From: Deltaproteobacteria bacterium
GTDB taxonomy: Bacteria; Myxococcota_A; Polyangia; JAAYKL01
Assembly: GCA_011389755.1 (NCBI GenBank)
Contig: JAABTR010000104.1
Location: 1 to 7,947, forward strand
Length of the DNA: 7,947 bases
Direction of reading: 5' to 3'
Positions 1 to 6,661 of the stretch are shown here, piece after piece. The notes below the pieces were generated by a model. That model was not told the DNA's origin and did no database searches. It saw only the letters and a program-made list of their open reading frames with translations. Both the position numbers and the translations under genes were made by a program. Numbering within the stretch: position 1 is the first letter of the stretch; every line of letters starts with the position of its first letter.

Positions 1-690
1 TACGACATCGCCGGCAAGTCGTTCGGCATCCCCGTCCGCATCACCGCCCGGACCTACGCCGGTCGCCGGGGGGTGGTGAACATCGACCGGGAGGTCCAGC
101 TCTCAGGGGCCGTGCACGACAAAGGCGCCCTCATCCTCGTGGGGTACTTAGGCGGCCGTTACGCCCAGGAGCAGACCCTCGGTCTGTCGGCGTCGATCAC
201 CTTCGAGCAGTCCTACGACGAGATCGACGGCGACTCCGCCTCGAGCGCCGAGCTGTTCGCGCTTTTGTCGGCGCTCTCCCAGGTCCCCATAAACCAGGGC
301 ATCGCGGTGACCGGCTCGGTCAATCAGCTCGGAGAGATCCAGCCCATAGGCGGGGTCAACGAGAAGATAGAGGGCGTCTTTCGGGTCTGCAAGCAGCGGG
401 GCCTGACCGGGCGGGAAGGGGTGGTCATCCCCCGGGCCAACATCAAGAACCTCATGCTGGACGCGGAGATCGTCGCCGCGGTCAAAGCGGGCGAGTTCCA
501 CATCCACGCGGTCTCCACCATCGACGAGGGCATCGAGGTCCTCACCGGCCGCCCGGCGGGCACCGTCCGCGCGGACGGCACCTGGACTCCGGGCAGCATC
601 AACGCCCTGGTGGCCGAGAAGCTCGCCTCCTTGCTCGGCGTGGTCGCCTCGGAGCGCGGCGTGCAGACCGCGCTCGATCTGGAGCTGTGA
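1..690 (+). CDS. Lon-family ATP-dependent protease, C-terminal proteolytic domain (partial, 5' end missing)
   Basis: This is the peptidase domain of a Lon-like (MEROPS S16) serine protease, which degrades unfolded or regulatory proteins in the cytoplasm using ATP hydrolysed by an N-terminal AAA+ domain. The reading frame is open from base 1, giving 229 visible residues; the ATPase part lies upstream of the window. The Ser-Lys catalytic dyad is clear: the serine is in the DGDSASS motif (codon 235-237) and the lysine in GGVNEKIEG (codon 364-366). They are 43 residues apart, the same spacing as in classical Lon. The DGDSASS form, replacing DGPSAG, and the segments KSFGIPVRITARTYAGR and VSTIDEGIEVLTG match the AAA_32 (PF13654, YcbZ-like) branch as I remember it, not housekeeping Lon. 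The C-terminal tail of about 45 residues after the PAG motif shows no recognisable domain. The gene ends 16 bp from the convergent receptor gene. Family is confident; branch is likely; substrate is unknown. Confidence 0.93.
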   Translation, partial: YDIAGKSFGIPVRITARTYAGRRGVVNIDREVQLSGAVHDKGALILVGYLGGRYAQEQTLGLSASITFEQSYDEIDGDSASSAELFALLSALSQVPINQGIAVTGSVNQLGEIQPIGGVNEKIEGVFRVCKQRGLTGREGVVIPRANIKNLMLDAEIVAAVKAGEFHIHAVSTIDEGIEVLTGRPAGTVRADGTWTPGSINALVAEKLASLLGVVASERGVQTALDLEL

Positions 691-706
691 GTCAAAACGA
701 GGCCTC

Positions 707-3349
707 TCAATATTCCAGCTTGAAACCGAAGGACGGGATCAGCGGCAGGCCGTAGAAGTATCGCCGCTGTGAGTAGTCGTACAGGTAGTCGTAGCCTTCG
801 GGGTTGCGCTGGTTGTAGACGTTTTGCACGTCCACGTAGACCGAGAGCGCGAGCGCTTTGAGGTCCCAGGTCTTGTCGATCCGCAGGTCGAGCTGGTGGA
901 ATATCGGCAGCCGGTCGGCGTTGGTCCGCCCGAAGATGGGGAGGTAGATGTCGGAGTCGGCGTCGTAGACCGCCCCGTTTACTGGCGTGATGGGGTTGCC
1001 GCTGACCAGCCGGAATCGAAGGCCCGCCTCCCAGCCGCGGCCCAAGACCGCGCTCGCGACGATCGTGAGGATGTGGGTCTGATCGAAGTCGAACAGGCGC
1101 GGATCATCCCCGGGGTGGTCGATGCGACTGCTCTTCATGAGGGTGTAGGAGATCCAGCCGAAGAACCGGTCGGTCGGGTGGTGCTTGAGCAGAAACTCCA
1201 GACCGTAGACCCGCCCCGTGCCGTCGTTGTTGAAGCGCTCTTGGACGCGCTCGCCGCCTCTGTCCATGAGCTCGGTGGAGGACACCACGAGCCCGGAGAT
1301 GTCTTTGTAAAAGCCCTCCAGGCCCACCTCGATGTTTTCCGTGAGCTTTTGCTCCACGCCGGCGCTGTAGTGGATCGCGCCTACGAGCCCGATGTCCGGG
1401 TTTCCGAAGGGCGGCTCGCTCGACGCTTCGTCGGGAACCTGGTGGAACAGGCCGACGCCGCCTTTGAGCAGCGTGCCGGAGAACAGCTCGAAGCGGGCGG
1501 CGAAGCGGGGATCCACGGCCAGCTGCTCGATGCGCTGGTAGTAGTCGAGCCGCAGGCCGTTTATGAGCCGCAGGCTCGGTATGGGGCGCACCTCCGCCTC
1601 CACGTACCATCCGGGGCGGGCGAACCAATCGCGGCCCTCGAGCTCGAGGGTCTGGGTGTTGGCCGTCAGCGGGTCCATCGGCTCACCCTCCATGGGGATA
1701 AGATCCGGCGCGCGGATGGTGTACTTGGCGAAGTTCACCTCCGAGTCCAGGCCGGTGCGCAAGATAAGCGCCTCGCCCGGCTTGAACTCCAGCTCGTCGC
1801 GGACGTAGATGGGGACGGCGTCGAGGTCGAACTGGAACAGCTCCCCGAAGCGCGAGCGGCTGAGCTGATAGCCCACCGCGACGTTCAGTGAGTTGCCGAG
1901 GCGCTCGGTGAGCTCGGTGTCGAGGCGGGCCTGGAGCTGGTGGAAGCTGATGGCCACCGCCAGATCGCCGGAGAAGTTGGGGTTCTCCACTGTGATATCG
2001 CCCGAGACGAGCACCAGCCGGTCGTCCGAGCCGTAGGCGAACAGGCGGAGGTTGGTTTTCGACGACGGGTGGTAGTCGGCGATGAGCTGGTAGTCGTAGT
2101 AGCGCGGGGCCAGGGTGAAGCTGAACCCGCCGTTGTCGGGCATCACCAGGTTGATGATGCCGTCGATGTAGCTGCGCCGCGCGGAGACCGCGACGGACCA
2201 GTCCTCGCTGACGGGTGTCTCGACCAGGGCGCTGATGTCGAACACGTCGGCGTCCACGTAGCCGTGGAACCTGTCGACGGCGGGCGCGCGGGGGGTCACC
2301 TCGACGATGCCGCCGGTCGCGCCGCCGTACCGCACCGAGTAGTTCCCGGGGAAGAAGTCGATGCGCTCGAGAAGGTCCGAGTTTATCACCGAGGTGAGCC
2401 CCCCGAAGTGGTAGAGCAGGGGGACCGGGTGCTGGTCGAAGAAAAAGCGAGAGTCCCCCGGGGAGCTGCCTCGCACGATGAGCGCCCCCGAGATGCCCGG
2501 CGCCCGCGCCATGCCGGGCAGGTTCTGCACCGACCGCAGGGCGTCGCCGCCGGTCCCGGGGATGCGGGTGATCTCCCGCCGGGTGATCTCCCGCCGGGTC
2601 ACCTCTCGCGGGGGGCGGCGCCCGCGCACCACCGTCTCGTACATGGCCGCCTCCAGCTCCAGGCGGTAGATGACCTCCTTGGTCTCCCCCGGCTCGAGCT
2701 CCTCCTCGGCGCCGAGCGGCTCGTATCCGGGCAGGGCGATCTCCACCCGGTAGGCCCCCGGGCTGAGGTCGGAAAAGACGAAGGCCCCGTTTTCGTCGGC
2801 GGTGATAGGTCCCACCGGGGGCGAGGAGCGTTGCGTGTCGTCGTCGGCCCGGGCGGCGAGGGGCTCAATCGCGAGCGAGGCCCCGGGCAGAGACAGCCCG
2901 TCCATGTCTGTGACGATCCCTGAGAGGGTCGCCGTTTCCTGGGCGATCTCCTCGTCGCTGGAACCCTCCCCCTCTTCGCGCAGGAAAAAGGTGTAGCGGT
3001 AGACCACGCGCGAGGGGATCGGTTCGCCGCCCCGCCGCGCCGGCTCGAAGACGAACTGCCACATGGCGGCCTCGGCGGCGTCGTCGAAGCCCCGCCCGGC
3101 GCTTTCTTGGATTTCGACTCCGGTGACGCTCCCGCTCTCGTCCACGTCGAGGACCGCGACCACCTCGGCTTCGATCCCTGCCTCAAACGCCTCGGGAGGA
3201 TATGCCGCTTCGACGTAGTGGACGAGCTCTGGGGGCTCGAGCAGGGGCGCGCCCGTGTCGCCGTCCTCGGCGCTCTGGGCGAAGGCGGCGCCCGGCGGCA
3301 TAAGACCGGCGGTGAGCGCTGCCAGGGCGATGATGCGAGAGAGGATCAT
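707..3349 (-). CDS. TonB-dependent outer-membrane receptor with N-terminal TonB C-terminal-like and carboxypeptidase-regulatory domains
   Basis: The 880-residue protein is a gated outer-membrane beta-barrel transporter, probably for a siderophore, carbohydrate or other scarce ligand that cannot be named from sequence. Order of parts: Sec signal peptide with AFA|Q cleavage after residue 24; a TonB_C-like domain at about 41-123 (the AAYP start, GIEAEVVAVLDVDESGSV, and FEPARRGGEPIPSRVVYRY); a CarboxypepD_reg beta-sandwich at about 139-233 (SGIVTDMDGLSLPGASL, GAYRVEIALPGYEP); a plug domain at about 255-355 (IPGTGGDALRSVQNLPG, LIVRGSSPGDSRFFFD, YGGATGGIVEVTPR); then a barrel to the end. The last residue is tyrosine in SFGFKLEY, as expected for the aromatic terminal signal of outer-membrane barrels. 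The ATG at 3349 is chosen because the signal peptide starts there and AGGA lies 5 bases upstream. The TonB-like domain has no membrane anchor, so it should be periplasmic and cannot replace TonB by itself. Similar fusions are, from memory, common in myxobacteria. A 15-bp tandem repeat lies between the regulatory and plug domains. Confidence 0.94.
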   Translation of the reverse strand: MILSRIIALAALTAGLMPPGAAFAQSAEDGDTGAPLLEPPELVHYVEAAYPPEAFEAGIEAEVVAVLDVDESGSVTGVEIQESAGRGFDDAAEAAMWQFVFEPARRGGEPIPSRVVYRYTFFLREEGEGSSDEEIAQETATLSGIVTDMDGLSLPGASLAIEPLAARADDDTQRSSPPVGPITADENGAFVFSDLSPGAYRVEIALPGYEPLGAEEELEPGETKEVIYRLELEAAMYETVVRGRRPPREVTRREITRREITRIPGTGGDALRSVQNLPGMARAPGISGALIVRGSSPGDSRFFFDQHPVPLLYHFGGLTSVINSDLLERIDFFPGNYSVRYGGATGGIVEVTPRAPAVDRFHGYVDADVFDISALVETPVSEDWSVAVSARRSYIDGIINLVMPDNGGFSFTLAPRYYDYQLIADYHPSSKTNLRLFAYGSDDRLVLVSGDITVENPNFSGDLAVAISFHQLQARLDTELTERLGNSLNVAVGYQLSRSRFGELFQFDLDAVPIYVRDELEFKPGEALILRTGLDSEVNFAKYTIRAPDLIPMEGEPMDPLTANTQTLELEGRDWFARPGWYVEAEVRPIPSLRLINGLRLDYYQRIEQLAVDPRFAARFELFSGTLLKGGVGLFHQVPDEASSEPPFGNPDIGLVGAIHYSAGVEQKLTENIEVGLEGFYKDISGLVVSSTELMDRGGERVQERFNNDGTGRVYGLEFLLKHHPTDRFFGWISYTLMKSSRIDHPGDDPRLFDFDQTHILTIVASAVLGRGWEAGLRFRLVSGNPITPVNGAVYDADSDIYLPIFGRTNADRLPIFHQLDLRIDKTWDLKALALSVYVDVQNVYNQRNPEGYDYLYDYSQRRYFYGLPLIPSFGFKLEY
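2566..2610. repeat. 15-bp in-frame tandem repeat in the receptor linker
   Basis: Three adjacent 15-bp units lie at 2566-2580, 2581-2595 and 2596-2610. The first two are identical (gggtgatctcccgcc on the plus strand) and the third matches at 11 of 15 positions. In the receptor they encode a repeated TRREI motif, giving EVTRREITRREITRIPG around residues 249-265, immediately before the plug domain. Because the unit is five codons long, gain or loss of a unit would keep the reading frame. The repeat adds positively charged residues to the linker that would sit in the periplasm near the TonB interaction region. Confidence 0.9.
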
Positions 3350-3358
3350 TTTGATCCT
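3342..3358 (-). promoter_or_regulatory. Perfect inverted repeat covering the receptor's ribosome binding site and start codon
   Basis: The plus-strand sequence AGGATCATTTTGATCCT is a perfect 7-bp inverted repeat with a 3-base centre. In the receptor mRNA the left arm is AGGAUCA, containing the whole Shine-Dalgarno core AGGA. The loop is AAA, whose last base is the A of the AUG, and the right arm UGAUCCU holds the UG of the start codon and the next five bases. If it folds, both the ribosome binding site and the start codon are hidden. It could equally be a DNA operator for a dimeric repressor. The palindrome is observed; its function is inference. Confidence 0.55.
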
Positions 3359-3460
3359 TTTGACATACCACGGAACCCAAAGCTCCTAAAAGAGCCCCGC
3401 GCCACTTTGGATACAGGGCGGATGAGGCAAGCATGTCATATGTGCCGTTTGCGTGACGGC

Positions 3461-3471
3461 GTGAAGTTCAC
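3461..3471. promoter_or_regulatory. Odd palindrome GTGAAGTTCAC, candidate operator
   Basis: This 11-bp site is a perfect 5-bp inverted repeat around a single central base, located near the middle of the divergent intergenic region. Its size and symmetry suit a dimeric helix-turn-helix regulator acting on either gene. No regulator gene is present in the window and the site occurs only once in the intergenic region, so the assignment is tentative. Confidence 0.3.
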
Positions 3472-3503
3472 TTGCTTCTTGCGCCTTCGCGGTTGCGGTT
3501 TTA

Positions 3504-3526
3504 ACATCGGCGGCCGGACATCGGCC
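3504..3526. promoter_or_regulatory. Direct repeat and GC hairpin upstream of the zinc-ribbon/TPR gene
   Basis: ACATCGGC occurs at 3504-3511 and again at 3518-3525, 14 bp from start to start. Within the same stretch GGCCG (3512-3516) and CGGCC (3522-3526) form a perfect 5-bp stem with a 5-base loop. It lies 62 bp upstream of the chosen ATG, where a leader or operator would be expected. No U-run follows, so it is not an intrinsic terminator. Function is unknown. Confidence 0.3.
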
Positions 3527-3572
3527 ATTGAACTTTTCGGGGTCAAACTCCGGCGCGAAAACGACCGCCGGT

Positions 3573-3578
3573 GAGAGG
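3573..3578 (+). promoter_or_regulatory. Ribosome binding site that decides the start of the zinc-ribbon/TPR gene
   Basis: GAGAGG lies 9 bases upstream of ATG 3588. The longer in-frame start TTG at 3528 has no purine-rich element before it, and the 20 residues it would add resemble no domain. The ATG places the first zinc-ribbon cysteine at residue 10, a normal position for such N-terminal modules. Confidence 0.6.
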
Positions 3579-3587
3579 TTGCCCACT

Positions 3588-6500
3588 ATGACATACGACG
3601 ACACCACAAACACATGCGCGCGCTGCGGCGTCCCCATTCGGGCCAAGGAGCTGTTGTGCCAGGTGTGCGCAAAAGAAGATACGATGCAGACCCTCATGCG
3701 CCCCTGCCCGGCGTGTGGGGCCGCCAACCCCCAGGGGGTGAAGGACTGCCAGGAGTGCGGCACGCCTCTCGAGGGCGAACCGGGCTTGGAAGGTCAACGG
3801 GCCATGGACGACGAGATCACCAACCCGGGGATCCCGGTGGTGATGGCCCGGCGCGCCGAGCTCCAGGTCCTCGTGGACTGTCTGGACCTGTGCCTCGACG
3901 AGGGAAGGGCCGGTGGGGTTATCGTCACCGGTGAGCCCGGTATGGGCGCGACCACGTTGCTCAAGCACTTCGCCGATCGGATCACGGATAAAGTCCCCAA
4001 GGAACGGATCTACTACCTGCTGGGCCGGGAGGGCGCGGAGACGTACGCGCTGCTCCGGCGCATGTTGCGCCGCCGGTTCAAGCTGGAGAGCGGCATCGAT
4101 CCTTTGACCAGCCGTCTGAGCCTGATCAATCAGGTGGGCAAGACCATCGGACACGAGTCGGCGGCGCTGGTCACCGAGACAGCGCATCTCTTGGGCTACC
4201 TCGCCGGCGTCTCTTTCCCCCAGAGCCCCGTGCTCAAGGAGATCGAATCCAACGCCGAGCTCATGAAGCGGCGACTCACCGACGCGCTCGTGCGATTTCT
4301 CGAGGCCGATTGCGCCAAGGCGCCGCTGGTCCTGATCTTCGACGACCTGCAAAAGGCCACCGCCGAGGGCCAGCGGTTCTTGGTGGAGGCTCTGACGCGC
4401 ATTCACAGCGTGCCTCTGTGCACCGTCCTCGGAGGACGGCCCGAGGTCGGCGATCTGGTGAGCAACGACAAGGTGGTGCGGGTGAATTTCGAGCCCCTCG
4501 ACGACGAGGCGATGCGCAGCCTGTTCACCGCCTTTTTGCCCGACCTGTCGTCGCCCCCACCCGAGCTCGAGGAGGCCACCATCGGCCGCTCGGCCGGCAA
4601 CCCGGGCTCCCTCCACGAGCTGTGCGCTCTGTTGGTGGAGTCCAAGGTGGTCGACACGAGCACGTCGCCCTGGACCGCCGACGTCTCCAAGCTCGTGGTG
4701 GCCGATATCCCGGTCCGGCTCATCGACGCCCTCAAGGCGCGCTTCGAGCAGCTCGAGCCGCGGGATCGCCGCACCTTGCAGCACGCGGCCATCATCGGTG
4801 AGGTCTTTTGGGACGAGGCGGTGGTCGCGCTCCTGCGCCAGAGCAAGCCGATGCACGAAAAACTCACCGCCGCTCAGATCTGGGCGGACGACTCAGAGCA
4901 GCTCACAGTGACCTCGGCGCTGGACAGGTGCGTCGATCGGCAGTTCGTCGTGCAGTTGCCGGATGTCGACCTGCGAGGCAGCGTCAAGTACGCCTTCGCG
5001 CGCAGCGGCATCCGCGCGGAGATCTTGGAAGATGTCGACTTCAAGACGCAGCGCCGCGGGCACTACCTGGTGGCCCAGTGGCTCGAGCGGGCGTGCCACG
5101 GCGCGCTGACCGTGCTCCACGAGCAGGTGGCCGAGCACTGGGAAGCCGCCGGAGAGCACCACAGGGCGGCCATGGCCACGTTGGCCGCGGCTCGCTACGC
5201 GCGCTCGCGGTACCTGAACATCAAGGCCATACGGCTCTTCGAGCGGGGGATCGCCTTGGCCGACTCCGAGGACCGCTCGCTCCTGGCCGAGGCCTACCAC
5301 GATGTGGGCTGCATCCACGAGCTGCTCGGCGACTATGACGCGGCCGAGGCGTGTTTTACGAAGATGCTCTGGCACGCGTGGATATTGGCTTCTCGGAGCA
5401 AGGCCGGCGCCGCGCTCAACAAGATAGGCCGCCTGTACCGCGCCCGGGGAGACGGGGCCGCCGCGCGGGCGTACATCAACCGGGGGATGTCGCTGTTCAA
5501 CGCCGCCGGGGACGAAAAAGGGGCCGCGGCCTGTCTGGCCGACCTGGGCGAGCTGGCCCGCAGGGAGGGTTCCTACGACAGGGCCTACAAGCTGGTCAGC
5601 GAGGCGCTGGTGTTGCAGAGGCGTTTCAACAACAAGCTGTCCATCGCCGTGTGCCTGCACAGTCTGGGGCACATCGACGCGGCCAGGGCCCGCTACAGCC
5701 AGGCCGAGAAGCACCTGGAAGAGGCGCTGAGCCTCAGGCGCGGGGCCGAGGACAAGGGGGGCATGGCGCACACCCTGTCGGCGCTGGCCATCGTGCTGTT
5801 CAGTCGGGGGGACTACGACCGGGCCATCGCCCGCTGGGAGGCGGCCTTGACCTTGTCCGAGGAGGTCGGTGACCGCAGGATGCTGGCGGTGGTTCACAAT
5901 AACTTGGGAGAGGCGCTGCGGGAGCAGGGTCAGCTCGACGCGGCCATGGGACACTTTCAGGCGTGCGAGAAGATCGTGACCAACCTGGACGACCGCCTCT
6001 TGCACGCCGAGGTCTCGCGAAACATGGGCATCTCGCTTCAGCGCAAGGGGGAGCTGGAGACGGCGCGGGAGTACCTCACCCGGTCGCTGGAGATGTCGCG
6101 CCAGATCGGGGGCCGGGAGCTCGAGGGGCTCGCGCACAGAGCCCTGGGCGAGCTGAGCGCCGCCACTGTCTGGGACGCCTCGAACACCGCGGGGCAGGAC
6201 GAGGCGGCGGCGCATTTCGAAAAAGCGCTGGAGATCTTTCGGGCGATTGGAAATGAGTTCGAGTTGGCGCGGACCCTGCACGCCGTCGGGAACCGGCTGC
6301 TCGAACGCGGCGAAGTGGACGCGAGCCGCGAGAGGCTCGAGGAGGCCCAGGAGATCTTCGAGCGGATCGAGTCCAAGGCCGGTGACAAGGTCAGCCGCAC
6401 CATCAGCGAGATCCTCTCCCAGTCGAGCCCAACGCCGAACGCGGCCGCGGCCGCGGCTTCGGACCGGGCGCAGGGCATGGAAGGTGAGCGCAAGAGCGAC

Positions 6501-6659
6501 TGGGGAGCGCTCATGGGTAAGCTCAACTTCCCGTCTTTCGTCCGAGATCGCGGCAAGAAACCCGCGCCGGCCGGCAGCGAGCACACGGACAATGAGGACG
6601 ATGACGGTTACAAGGACATGACCGATGAGATCGAGGTCATGGACAACGAGGAGGATTGA
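3588..6659 (+). CDS. Double zinc-ribbon, degenerate STAND-like ATPase and TPR protein with acidic tail
   Basis: This 1023-residue cytoplasmic protein has no signal peptide or membrane segment. Order of parts: two zinc ribbons with cysteines at 10, 13, 24, 27 and 40, 43, 54, 57; an AAA_16/STAND-type NTPase at about 85-370; a winged-helix-like and helical linker at about 375-560 (EPRDRRTLQHAAIIGEVFWD); nine TPR units at about 564-930; an alanine-rich hinge near 950; and a tail with 13 acidic residues among the last 23. The ATPase shows Walker B LVLIFDD (D252, D253), a GGRPEV sensor-like strand end and a GNPGSL motif (337-342). Its P-loop reads GEPGMGATT (115-123), with alanine 121 where lysine is nearly invariant. 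Zinc ribbon plus AAA_16 plus TPR is also found around class III cyclases and PknK-like kinases, but no cyclase or kinase domain is present. It probably acts as a scaffold or sensor; ligand and partners are unknown. It heads a probable operon with the DUF3467 and ABC genes. Confidence 0.88.
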   Translation: MTYDDTTNTCARCGVPIRAKELLCQVCAKEDTMQTLMRPCPACGAANPQGVKDCQECGTPLEGEPGLEGQRAMDDEITNPGIPVVMARRAELQVLVDCLDLCLDEGRAGGVIVTGEPGMGATTLLKHFADRITDKVPKERIYYLLGREGAETYALLRRMLRRRFKLESGIDPLTSRLSLINQVGKTIGHESAALVTETAHLLGYLAGVSFPQSPVLKEIESNAELMKRRLTDALVRFLEADCAKAPLVLIFDDLQKATAEGQRFLVEALTRIHSVPLCTVLGGRPEVGDLVSNDKVVRVNFEPLDDEAMRSLFTAFLPDLSSPPPELEEATIGRSAGNPGSLHELCALLVESKVVDTSTSPWTADVSKLVVADIPVRLIDALKARFEQLEPRDRRTLQHAAIIGEVFWDEAVVALLRQSKPMHEKLTAAQIWADDSEQLTVTSALDRCVDRQFVVQLPDVDLRGSVKYAFARSGIRAEILEDVDFKTQRRGHYLVAQWLERACHGALTVLHEQVAEHWEAAGEHHRAAMATLAAARYARSRYLNIKAIRLFERGIALADSEDRSLLAEAYHDVGCIHELLGDYDAAEACFTKMLWHAWILASRSKAGAALNKIGRLYRARGDGAAARAYINRGMSLFNAAGDEKGAAACLADLGELARREGSYDRAYKLVSEALVLQRRFNNKLSIAVCLHSLGHIDAARARYSQAEKHLEEALSLRRGAEDKGGMAHTLSALAIVLFSRGDYDRAIARWEAALTLSEEVGDRRMLAVVHNNLGEALREQGQLDAAMGHFQACEKIVTNLDDRLLHAEVSRNMGISLQRKGELETAREYLTRSLEMSRQIGGRELEGLAHRALGELSAATVWDASNTAGQDEAAAHFEKALEIFRAIGNEFELARTLHAVGNRLLERGEVDASRERLEEAQEIFERIESKAGDKVSRTISEILSQSSPTPNAAAAAASDRAQGMEGERKSDWGALMGKLNFPSFVRDRGKKPAPAGSEHTDNEDDDGYKDMTDEIEVMDNEED
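5277..6377 (+). repeat. TPR array, nine units, eight of them in strict 40-residue (120-bp) register
   Basis: The consensus glycine of helix A falls at residues 574, 614, 654, 694, 774, 814 and 854, with alanine at 734, so eight consecutive units keep an exact 40-residue period. A ninth unit (glycine 901) follows after a 7-residue excess, seen as a VWDASNTAGQ insertion in unit 8. Typical unit pieces are NNLGEALREQGQLDAA and RNMGISLQRKGELETA. The 40-residue length, not the usual 34, is that of LGN/MalT-like TPR_12 arrays, which form a superhelix that binds peptides or partner proteins. DNA-level identity between units is low, so this is a protein repeat and not a recent tandem duplication. Confidence 0.85.
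6648..6654 (+). promoter_or_regulatory. Strong ribosome binding site for the DUF3467 gene, inside the upstream coding sequence
   Basis: GAGGAGG lies 7 bases before ATG 6662 and is at the same time part of the last Glu-Glu-Asp codons of the TPR gene, whose stop is at 6657-6659. A ribosome finishing the first gene is two bases from the next start, so translational coupling is likely. The site also rejects the upstream in-frame TTG at 6656, which is too close to it. Confidence 0.75.
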
Positions 6660-6661
6660 GG

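Larger units (their letters stand above)
3350..3587. promoter_or_regulatory. Divergent intergenic region between the receptor and the zinc-ribbon/TPR operon
   Basis: These 238 bp separate two genes that point away from each other and must hold both promoters. I found no pair of -35 and -10 hexamers with good consensus and spacing on either strand, and no sigma-54 site. Several repeats are present: CCAAAG at 3377-3382 with its inverted copy CTTTGG at 3405-3410; the odd palindrome GTGAAGTTCAC at 3461-3471; a direct repeat of ACATCGGC at 3504-3511 and 3518-3525, which partly overlaps the inverted repeat GGCCG/CGGCC; and a looser pair TTGAAC at 3528-3533 and GGTCAA at 3541-3546. No coding signal, tRNA or terminator is apparent. 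The base composition is less GC-rich than the flanking genes in places, as expected of a control region. Confidence 0.5.

Noticed and set aside
824..2923. Two long plus-strand frames antisense to the receptor (355 and 327 codons)
   Set aside because: They lie fully inside the receptor gene, have low-complexity Val/Glu/Gly/Arg-rich products and no motif; the receptor on the minus strand explains the region.
3382..3410. Nested GCTC/GAGC and CCAAAG/CTTTGG pairing as an intrinsic terminator
   Set aside because: The stems are 4 and 6 bp with long loops, they share a base, and neither strand has a T-run after them.
3361..3596. TGACATAC at 3361-3368 and again at 3589-3596 as flanking direct repeats of an insertion
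   Set aside because: An 8-base match can occur by chance, no transposase or terminal inverted repeat lies between the copies, and the second copy is in the first codons of a gene.
4137..4145. GKT tripeptide (residues 184-186 of the TPR protein) as an alternative Walker A
   Set aside because: There is no glycine four residues before it and no preceding beta-strand pattern. It lies far from the GEPGMGATT loop, so it is a chance match.
3543..4856. 437-codon minus-strand frame opposite the zinc-ribbon and ATPase region
   Set aside because: The plus strand encodes paired CxxC ribbons and Walker B here; the antisense product is His/Leu/Arg-rich and resembles nothing.
6441..6454. Overlapping GCGGCCGC motifs as a possible regulatory or cloning-derived sequence
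   Set aside because: They simply encode a run of alanines in the hinge before the acidic tail, and such runs are common in high-GC genomes.
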